NCBI RefSeq assembly: GCF_900156575.1
Contig: NZ_FTNY01000001.1
Coordinates: forward strand, 496,001 to 560,000
Reading direction: 5' to 3'
DNA: 64,000 bases
Origin: Chryseobacterium shigense
GTDB taxonomy: Bacteria > Bacteroidota > Bacteroidia > Flavobacteriales > Weeksellaceae
Below are positions 16,851-26,600 of the stretch, in pieces (position 1 is the stretch's first letter; every line of letters begins with the position of its first letter). The notes under the pieces were generated by a model that was given only the letters and a program-made list of their open reading frames with translations, was not told where the DNA came from and ran no database searches. The position numbers were made by a program, and so were the translations under genes.

Positions 16851-18683
16851 ATGACAACAATCGAATTAAATGATCAGTATACCGGAGAATGGACTGTTTT
16901 TCAAGAAGAGGTATATAAGTATGATGATATCAATCCTTTTACTTCACCAGTACCGATCACAGCGAGTGATTGTGATGATATTATTTATAAGCAGGTAAAC
17001 AATAAATTTTATCGTAGAGTATTGATTGATGATACGGTAAACGTTAAGTGGTTTGGTGCAACAGGAGAAGGATTAGCCAGTGTTGATGACAGTATGGCGG
17101 TACAAAAAGCATGTGGAGTAAAAAAGAACATCTATTTTCCTGCCGGCATTTACCGTATTAATATTAATGTAGAACATAAAGCTAAAATTTTTGGTGCGGG
17201 CAGTGGGGCTACTTTTTTGAGACCTTATAATGAAGACAAACCCATTATGATCTTAAGCAAAAACCTGGATCCATTCTGGCAATATGCAACAATAGTTGAA
17301 GAATTAACATTTTTAGGAGAAGATCAAAAAGGATGCGGAGTCAGTATGGCAAAAGCTAAGACGTCAGAATATGAGGCCAACGATGAAAATAATAGTAACA
17401 TTACTTTCAGAAATGTAGATTTTAAAAAATTGAATAAAGGCCTGCAGTGCCTGTTCGGCAATATTGGGATTGATTTTTATTCTGTAGGAATACATGATAA
17501 CAAATATGGAATGTACTTTCTTGATAATAAATTTGGTAATGATTCCCAAACTATGCATGCAGGAAATAAATATTTCTATAGCGGTGAAATTTCTAAAAAT
17601 GAAGTGGGCATTTATATTCATAATACAACTCAGGGATTTGGTGCGGTTACGTTTAACAATGTGATATTTGAGTTTAATTACATCAATACGTATGTTTACA
17701 ATGACAATAACTCTATCATTCCAATTGTTATTGATTCGTGCTGGAATGAAGCGTCTGGAAGTTCAACCTATTCTAATCCCGTGACTATTGATACCTGGTC
17801 CGGTACAACAAAAGGCGAAAAGATGATTCCTCCCCATACTCATATATTTGAAGGAAAAAGCTTTACCTGCAACGTTTACAATTCATGGATTTCTGATTAT
17901 TATATCAACGGGGATAATATAATTGTGAAAGCAACCAACTGCTATACGGAATGTAGCCAAGGTGTAGGGGCTGCGCAGTCAAGTGCTGTTGGCAATAACA
18001 GCTATCTGATACTTTATCGTCCCATCACCATATTTGGTCTTCCTACAGGAAATAATGTCATTATGGCAGATAGTTATGATTACAACAGACAACTATATAT
18101 CAACAGTGACACCAACGCTTCTCTTATAAGACCTGCTATCAGTACAGCAAGATTTAACAAAGTTACAGACATCAAAAACAAGATAAAATCTGTAACAATG
18201 GAAACTGAAGAAACTCTAACGGGATCTTTCCCACCCATACAAGGAACTCTTGTAAATGATGCATTAATTTTTGGGTCTTCCAACAAGTTTAACATCCCTT
18301 TCCCTACTCTTCCTTCGGGTGGAGATCCAAACTATGAAATAAAATATATGGGATTACAAAACAGTGTAGTGAGTACAAATAACAGTGCTGGTGGTTGGTA
18401 TGTGATCACCTTTGATGTAAAAGTAAATTCAGGAGATCCTATATTGTTCTTATGGGACAGAAATCAATATCAGGTCATGCAGTATCAACCTACCGTCAAA
18501 AATAAATGGCAGACAGTAGTGTGTTATGCGGTTGCAGATCCCAATAATCCAAACTTAGAATTCTTTCTGGATGTTTCTGCTTTCGCCCCGGTTGAATTAC
18601 AGTTATCAGCCTATCAGGTAGTAAAATTTGACCACTCTATTGAAGCAAAGGCCTTCCTTGAAAGCAAAGTATATGCTTTATAA
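16851..18683 (+). CDS. Orphan right-handed beta-helix (pectate-lyase-like) protein
   Basis: This is a 610-aa protein with no signal peptide. The segment VNVKWFGATGEG followed by DDSMAVQKAC and NIYFPAGIYRIN is the start signature of Pectate_lyase_3/GH28-related beta-helix domains, also common in phage tailspikes. The middle is rich in Asn and aromatic residues, as in stacked beta-helix coils. The last ~130 residues (GGWYVITFDVKVNSGDPI) resemble a jelly-roll domain. It has its own promoter-like box and terminator and no phage neighbours. The substrate and export route are unclear. Confidence 0.65.
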   Translation: MTTIELNDQYTGEWTVFQEEVYKYDDINPFTSPVPITASDCDDIIYKQVNNKFYRRVLIDDTVNVKWFGATGEGLASVDDSMAVQKACGVKKNIYFPAGIYRININVEHKAKIFGAGSGATFLRPYNEDKPIMILSKNLDPFWQYATIVEELTFLGEDQKGCGVSMAKAKTSEYEANDENNSNITFRNVDFKKLNKGLQCLFGNIGIDFYSVGIHDNKYGMYFLDNKFGNDSQTMHAGNKYFYSGEISKNEVGIYIHNTTQGFGAVTFNNVIFEFNYINTYVYNDNNSIIPIVIDSCWNEASGSSTYSNPVTIDTWSGTTKGEKMIPPHTHIFEGKSFTCNVYNSWISDYYINGDNIIVKATNCYTECSQGVGAAQSSAVGNNSYLILYRPITIFGLPTGNNVIMADSYDYNRQLYINSDTNASLIRPAISTARFNKVTDIKNKIKSVTMETEETLTGSFPPIQGTLVNDALIFGSSNKFNIPFPTLPSGGDPNYEIKYMGLQNSVVSTNNSAGGWYVITFDVKVNSGDPILFLWDRNQYQVMQYQPTVKNKWQTVVCYAVADPNNPNLEFFLDVSAFAPVELQLSAYQVVKFDHSIEAKAFLESKVYAL

Positions 18684-18692
18684 GCATTATTA

Positions 18693-18715
18693 AACTCCCT
18701 TTCGGGAGTTTTTTA
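18693..18715. terminator. Bidirectional terminator
   Basis: AACTCCC-tttc-GGGAGTT is followed by TTTT. It serves the rightward beta-helix gene and possibly the leftward DUF1294 gene. Confidence 0.8.
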
Positions 18716-18717
18716 TC

Positions 18718-18981
18718 TTAAATATATGAAACATTAAAATAACAATAGATCAGAAACACTTGAACCAAAACCACTCCAACATATTTCAGCAAAAAAGATT
18801 TTTTAGCAACTTTATGCCTGAAAATAAGCATTCCTAAAAGCGCACCTCCGGTTCCTCCAATACCTGCCAATCCTAAAAGTGTGGTTTCCGAAATCCTTCT
18901 CTTATGTTGAATGGAAAGTCTTTTGTCCCAGCCAAAAATAACGAAGGTGAAAAGGTTTATGATAAGTAAAATATAGATCAT
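18718..18981 (-). CDS. DUF1294 membrane protein
   Basis: This is an 87-aa protein starting MIYILLIINLFTFVIFGWDK. DUF1294 hallmarks are FGWDKR near residue 17, RRISETTLL near 28, and GGTGGALLGM near 42. It has two to three transmembrane segments and sits in the inner membrane. Function unknown. The promoter-like TATTTTTG is only 5 nt from the ATG. Confidence 0.88.
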   Translation of the reverse strand: MIYILLIINLFTFVIFGWDKRLSIQHKRRISETTLLGLAGIGGTGGALLGMLIFRHKVAKKSFLLKYVGVVLVQVFLIYCYFNVSYI

Positions 18982-18986
18982 TGATG

Positions 18987-18994
18987 CAAAAATA
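18987..18994 (-). promoter_or_regulatory. -7 box close to the DUF1294 start codon
   Basis: TATTTTTG on the minus strand ends 5 nt before the ATG, suggesting a leaderless or near-leaderless mRNA. Confidence 0.35.
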
Positions 18995-19032
18995 GTGAAT
19001 TGGTTACCCGTTTACAATACCTTAATTTTCAT

Positions 19033-19062
19033 AAAAAAAGCTGCTTTCATAAGAAAACAGCT
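19033..19062 (-). terminator. Terminator of the yceI-like gene
   Basis: On the minus strand, AGCTGTTTTC-ttat-GAAAGCAGCT (10 bp, one G-U) is followed by seven T. Confidence 0.85.
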
Positions 19063-19083
19063 CTCTGTATTTGTATCTAACAA

Positions 19084-19761
19084 TTATTTTTTAGCTTTAA
19101 CGTCAACAGCGATTTCGATATCCTTGCTGATCATCCATTCTGCTGGATCCGTTTCTGAAGTACCAAACTTGATCCCCCAATCGGCTCTGTTTACTGTAAA
19201 TTTAGCCTGAACTGAAGCTGAAGTATCTGTAACATCTACTTTAGCAGGGAAAGTTACATTCATTGTTTTTCCTGATAATGTAAGATTTCCGCTTACTGTT
19301 TTATTAGCTCCTGCAACAGCATCTTTAGGCGCATCTTTCAAATCTGTAACACTTGTAATTTTGAAATCTGAAGTTGGATTCTTTGCAGTGTCAAAGAAAT
19401 CAGGATTTTTAAGGTGAGCCTCTAAATCTCCGGGCTTTTTATCTTTTTCGGTTACTGAAGCCGGATCTACTTTGATAGAATTCATATCAATCACGAAGTT
19501 TCCTGCTGAAAGCTGACCGCCTTCAACGCTTAAATCTCCTGATTTTACGTTAAGTGTTCCCCAACGAGGAGCCATTCCACCTTTGTGAAAAGCCTTCCAG
19601 TTTACTACAGAAGCAGCAACATCCACTGGCAATACTTCACCTTTACTTTCAGCTACTGTCTGCTCCGTAGCTGTAGATGCAGTTCCTGCTGATTTGTCTT
19701 TATTACATGATGCTGCAAGCAATCCTACTCCTACTAATGCAATTACACTAAGTTTTTTCAT
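19084..19761 (-). CDS. YceI-family lipoprotein
   Basis: This is a 225-aa lipoprotein with signal MKKLSVIALVGVGLLAASC (lipobox Cys at residue 19) and a Ser/Thr/Ala linker. A YceI domain follows: VVNWKAFHKGGMAPRWGTL, then DSIKV-type and HLKNPDFFDTAKNPTSDF motifs. YceI proteins are lipocalin-like beta-barrels that bind isoprenoid lipids. Here it is probably an outer-membrane or periplasmic lipoprotein. It is a single gene with a good promoter and terminator. Confidence 0.9.
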   Translation of the reverse strand: MKKLSVIALVGVGLLAASCNKDKSAGTASTATEQTVAESKGEVLPVDVAASVVNWKAFHKGGMAPRWGTLNVKSGDLSVEGGQLSAGNFVIDMNSIKVDPASVTEKDKKPGDLEAHLKNPDFFDTAKNPTSDFKITSVTDLKDAPKDAVAGANKTVSGNLTLSGKTMNVTFPAKVDVTDTSASVQAKFTVNRADWGIKFGTSETDPAEWMISKDIEIAVDVKAKK

Positions 19762-19810
19762 ATTATTTATTGTTTTAAAAAATTTAATTAAAATACTAAA
19801 TTTCAGGATT

Positions 19811-19818
19811 CAAAAATA
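19811..19818 (-). promoter_or_regulatory. -7 box of the yceI-like gene
   Basis: TATTTTTG on the minus strand lies 49 nt upstream of the ATG. Confidence 0.45.
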
Positions 19819-20024
19819 TAAAAACCTCACCAATTATCACCTTACCATACATCAAGAAATAGAATTTTTCATATTTTCCTTCCGTTATACAATATGAAAT
19901 ATTGAGAAAAAAGAAAATCTATAGCATTTCAATCCTCTCTAAAATTGCGTATTTTAGCTATTTGCATCTATCATAGCTCTACGGTTAATCAAATAAATTT
20001 AGGTGCAGAGTAAGAGTGATATTT

Positions 20025-22304
20025 ATTTTGAATTGCTTTCCAAAATTATTATCTTAGTGATTAGTCACAGCTTATGTTCAGTATTTATGTTCAGTATTTA
20101 TGTTGTGAATTGCTTTCAAAAATTATTATCTTCGTGATTAGTCACAGCTGCCCGTCAATAGTATTCGGTAGTCTACCGGTTGTGAATTGCTTTCAAAAAT
20201 TATTATCTTCGTGATTAGTCACAGCTAAAACGTGTCTTCATAATTAAACTCTATAGTTGTGAATTGCTTTCAAAAATTATTATCTTCGTGATTAGTCACA
20301 GCTATTGGAGTTGCTGATTTGCTTATATTATTGTTGTGAATTGCTTTCAAAAATTATTATCTTCGTGATTAGTCACAGCCGGCCGTCAAAGTTTGAAAAG
20401 TACTTAATAGTTGTGAATTGCTTTCAAAAATTATTATCTTCGTGATTAGTCACAGCTATGTTGAGTAGATCAGGATATACTTTAGGGTTGTGAATTGCTT
20501 TCAAAAATTATTATCTTCGTGATTAGTCACAGCATACAATAAATTAACAATTGAAGAATTTTTGTTGTGAATTGCTTTCAAAAATTATTATCTTCGTGAT
20601 TAGTCACAGCACTATTGTGGAGGGTGAATTTGATTGCATGGTTGTGAATTGCTTTCAAAAATTATTATCTTCGTGATTAGTCACAGCAAACATCTGAAAG
20701 AAATTCAAAACTTTCTTGTTGTGAATTGCTTTCAAAAATTATTATCTTCGTGATTAGTCACAGCTTTACCATTTTCTTCCAGCCAGTCCAAGCCGTTGTG
20801 AATTGCTTTCAAAAATTATTATCTTCGTGATTAGTCACAGCTCACACTCCGCCAGGTTCTCCGGCATGTAGGTTGTGAATTGCTTTCAAAAATTATTATC
20901 TTCGTGATTAGTCACAGCTTTACCATTTTCTTCCAGCCAGTCCAAGCCGTTGTGAATTGCTTTCAAAAATTATTATCTTCGTGATTAGTCACAGCTCACA
21001 CTCCGCCAGGTTCTCCGGCATGTAGGTTGTGAATTGCTTTCAAAAATTATTATCTTCGTGATTAGTCACAGCTTAGTTTTCTAATTGAACATCGATGATT
21101 TTGTTGTGAATTGCTTTCAAAAATTATTATCTTCGTGATTAGTCACAGCGTGGAATGATTAAATCCAAATCCATCAGACGTTGTGAATTGCTTTCAAAAA
21201 TTATTATCTTCGTGATTAGTCACAGCAGACGGGTAGCAAGCAAGGCTTAGTGGTGCGTTGTGAATTGCTTTCAAAAATTATTATCTTCGTGATTAGTCAC
21301 AGCTTTGCCTGCGATGAACCGGTGCAGACTTACGTTGTGAATTGCTTTCAAAAATTATTATCTTCGTGATTAGTCACAGCTTCGGGCTGCTGACTCACTT
21401 ATACGTTGCTGTTGTGAATTGCTTTCAAAAATTATTATCTTCGTGATTAGTCACAGCCCTCGACCAAACAATCATAAAAGCTATTAAGTTGTGAATTGCT
21501 TTCAAAAATTATTATCTTCGTGATTAGTCACAGCCGATATTTTGGAATTCTGGCCAAAAGTAATGTTGTGAATTGCTTTCAAAAATTATTATCTTCGTGA
21601 TTAGTCACAGCAGGCATTCCTAACAACTCAGTTGTAGGAACGTTGTGAATTGCTTTCAAAAATTATTATCTTCGTGATTAGTCACAGCTACGAAAACTGG
21701 GCCCGCTTTATAGATAACGTTGTGAATTGCTTTCAAAAATTATTATCTTCGTGATTAGTCACAGCCGGTTGATTCACACCCACAATTAAAAAACTGTTGT
21801 GAATTGCTTTCAAAAATTATTATCTTCGTGATTAGTCACAGCAGTTAATCAAAGAATTTAACAATCAAACCGGTTGTGAATTGCTTTCAAAAATTATTAT
21901 CTTCGTGATTAGTCACAGCTCCTGAAGGTATTATCCAGATCAGGGAAATGTTGTGAATTGCTTTCAAAAATTATTATCTTCGTGATTAGTCACAGCTTTG
22001 ACAAATTATCTGGCACACGATGGAAAGTTGTGAATTGCTTTCAAAAATTATTATCTTCGTGATTAGTCACAGCCCAGCGCAAATGAAAGCTTTCTTCCAA
22101 CGTGTTGTGAATTGCTTTCAAAAATTATTATCTTCGTGATTAGTCACAGCTGGAGACTGAATTAAAGCCAAATATCTTTAGTTGTGAATTGCTTTCAAAA
22201 ATTATTATCTTCGTGATTAGTCACAGCAAGATTTGCACCTCTAAGATTTGCACCTCTGTTGTGAATTGCTTTCAAAAATTATTATCTTCGTGATTAGTCA
22301 CAGC
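20025..22304 (+). CRISPR. Type II-C CRISPR array, 30 repeats and 29 spacers
   Basis: A 47-bp repeat begins GTTGTGAATTGC and ends TTAGTCACAGC, with 30-bp spacers and a strict 77-bp period. There are 29 copies without visible variants, starting at 20102 and then every 77 bp up to 22258. One degenerate copy at 20025-20071 has four mismatches (positions 1, 4, 17 and 32). The strand is assigned from the tracrRNA anti-repeat (27937-27961), which pairs with the 5' half of the repeat as read on plus, so crRNAs run rightward, toward and convergent with cas2-cas1-cas9. The degenerate repeat marks the left end as the old (trailer) end. Every repeat holds TATCTTCG, close to a -7 box, so each may start its own crRNA, as known in Neisseria. 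A pair of spacers is duplicated in tandem (see repeat entry). Several spacers read as open frames, as expected from coding targets. Confidence 0.98.
20765..21072 (+). repeat. Tandem duplication of two spacer-repeat units within the array
   Basis: The 154-bp block 20765-20918 (spacer TTTACCATTTTC..., repeat, spacer TCACACTCCGCC..., repeat) is repeated exactly at 20919-21072. This is an internal array duplication by recombination between repeats, not independent spacer capture. Confidence 0.95.
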
Positions 22305-22305
22305 C

Positions 22306-22348
22306 TCAAAAAACAATCTACTGAAAATCAGCAGATTGTTTTTGTTTT
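22306..22348. terminator. Bidirectional terminator between array and cas2
   Basis: AAACAATCT-a-CTGA-aaa-TCAG-c-AGATTGTTT is a long hairpin with A and T runs on both sides. It can end the rightward pre-crRNA and the leftward cas operon. Confidence 0.8.
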
Positions 22349-22361
22349 TAGGATTTAAAAT

Positions 22362-23590
<1,229 letters not shown>

Positions 23591-23601
23591 TTTTATCAAT
23601 T

Positions 23602-26600
23602 TTAATATTCGCCTACTTGAACAATTCTTCCAAGATGATTTAATCTTACTTTTACAATAGGCTTCAAATTATTGGAACTTTGAATTACTTTATATGATAT
23701 ATCTTTTAATTTTGAATTAACCTCTACACTGGTTTCTAAATGATGTCTAAACCAAAACCCAGAAAGTAATGACCCAAACTTCTGTACCCTAAACAAATTC
23801 TTAGAAATCAAACTCAAATTCTTATCATCAAACAAATCAATTTCTTTTGGATTGAAATCTTCAGACGGAAATAAAAACATTTCATTTTGCTTCATGGTAA
23901 AAAGAAACTTCCATCCTAAATCTTGGTTATAATCTTTATTAATAATGGTAAGGCCTTGATTTACTCTCTCAACGGCTTCATAGAAGCTCACCACTCTTTC
24001 CTGTAAGTTTCCATCTGCATCTTCATAAATAGCTACATGATGATTATTTCCTGTACTTACAAAGTCTGCAGCTATCTTTTTACCATTTTCGTCTAAAATC
24101 TCTTTTCCTAAATGATCTTTTTTATAATGTAAAGCCTCAGCATTATTAATTCCGGTAATTGTAACCGTTTTCACAACAATGCCTTTAGCCTTATTAAGCC
24201 AAATCGGATTCTTTTCCAAATCGGAAAAAGCTTCTTTAGAATTTCCGTTAAACGCTTTTAATCTTTCTGTTAAAATATCACGAATTCGTTTATCAGTAAC
24301 CTTTTCAATATTTTTGTAATCTTTAAAATTATCAGGATTAACCACTTTTCTGATTGTATAACCTGTCTCATACCAAGCTAAACTGACAGTTTCAGGCAAT
24401 TGTTCTGTTTTATCATCATTAAGAAATATCAGATTTTTTGAAATCACATTTTTCCCTGTAAATGCCTTTTTAGGATCTCCACCAAATTCCTGCAATCTTC
24501 CTAATAAAGCATTTCGGAATGTTTCATTCTGAACTTTATGAATAGTTTCCAGATCAAACTTTCCGGATATTTTTTCTTCTTTTGTTTTAAGGAATTTTGA
24601 ACGTCCATAAATAGTTTCTTTATGAAGCTGTCCTCTCGGTGTCAGCTCTGTTTTTGCAACTACACTTCCCTTTTTCTTAATTTTATTAATGTTCTTAGTA
24701 ACGACCTTATTTTTGGCTTTATGAGAAATCAGTACTTCATCCAAGTGCCTTTTAGCATCAACTCTTAAATTTTTAATCGGCTCAATAAATCTTCTTTCTT
24801 TTGAACCGTTTTTCTTTTCAATAACTTTTGTAATTGTGTTCTCAATCGCAAAAATATTTTGATGTTCCTTATGCTTTTCATCTTTTCTTGCATTCAGATA
24901 ATTTAAGTATTGAATATGGCTATGCGTAGTAAAAGCAACAGTCAGAGCATCCATTGCATGATGGCGATGGTCGTTTCTTTTGGTCCAGTCTATAATTCTT
25001 TGTTTCTCTTCTCCTTTTGAATTAATGATCGTTTCGGTCAAACCTAATTTCTTGTATTTCTCCAGATTAAGCTCCTTCATTGTGTTGACAAGATTCCAGT
25101 CTTCCCGAAGCTTATCTGTTATTCTTCCTGAAGTAGAAACTACAGAATTGGTAATTCCAAAAAGTATTTCTTTAGCTTTTTTAGCGATATATTGAGTATT
25201 GCGCAAATCTCTTTCAATAAAACCATCGCCTATTTCGATGCCTTTTTTCTGGAGTTTTTCATATTTAGCTTTAGTAATAACTCCTTTATCATACAGCTCT
25301 TTGATAATATTAAGGAATTTTTCTAATTTTTCCTTTCCTTCAATTTCAAGATAATCGAAAGCCGTGAAATTTCCTTTTTTAAGATTTGCTCCTCTTGGAA
25401 CTAAAACTTTATTGGAAAAACTGTCATCAAAGAATCGGGATTGTGGAATGATATGGTCTATATCATATTTCTCCGTGAATAAATTTTCTCTTTCAATCTT
25501 CACATCGGTGTATAAATCTTTATAGCCATTATTTGCTAATTCTAAGTATAATTTATATCGGATAATATCATTTCTTGAAGGACTTTTTATCCCAAATTCC
25601 CTTTGCAAAACCTCCGAATATTTCTGATGCTGTATAGTAGCCTTGTTAATTTCAGAAGTCATCGTAGCACGCTCTTCCGCATTAAGTTTGAGTTCTCGTG
25701 CAAGCTCTATTCTGATTTCAGCAAATTTGAAATGTTTAACAATATGCCCATCGTTATCTTTCTCACTATACTCATCAATTAAGAAGTTTACAAGATTGAT
25801 CATTTGATTCAAAATCTTTTCAACGACTGGATTTCGTAAAGAATTTTTTGGAAGAATCTCTAATTGCTCTTTTAAAACTCTATTTTCTAATTGTTCTTTG
25901 GTCAATGAATTTTTAGAATGATGATAACCTGCATAATTACAAGCCACACTATATTTATGCTCCTTAATGTAAGGATAAATTTTTCGCATCGCCTTAGAAC
26001 TCAGACTTCCATAATCCTGAGGAAAACCAATTTCAGCTAATATTTTGGAATGCTCTTTTTTCAAACCGAATTTCTTCTCCAACAATTCATAGAGTTTTTC
26101 GTTTCCAGAAGGAGAATCATCACCTTCATAAGAATACAATAGGTGCCAAAGCTGATAGGAAACCTGCTTTTCAAAATCACTTCCATCCAATTCAGGATTA
26201 AAATCCAAAATAGAAGTATTGATTCCTAATTCTGATAGTTTTTCTTTGACGAATAGTTTTATAGTTTCAGCAGAAGAATTGATCTTAGCCACCTTAATTT
26301 CATCGTCAATAGTTAATTTAAATTCTTTTGGAAATTCAATCCCCTCATTTGCTATAATTCTCAGGAAAGCATTATATAAATTCTCATTGGTATTATTACC
26401 TTCAATATCTTTAAAATTAGTTTTCCATTCTTTACCGGAGTACCCAACAATATCTAAAACTTCTTTTGCTGAAAGTCTTCCCTTAGTATTAACTTCATTG
26501 AAAATGGATTGTTTAAAATCTAAATCAATAGGAAAAATTTCTTTTGATTCTATATTTTGAAACTGTAAATTATTAAGAACCTGCCAGATTTTGAACTCCT

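Noticed and set aside
16851-18683. Prophage remnant
   Set aside because: Only one phage-like gene; no integrase, capsid, or att-like repeats around it.
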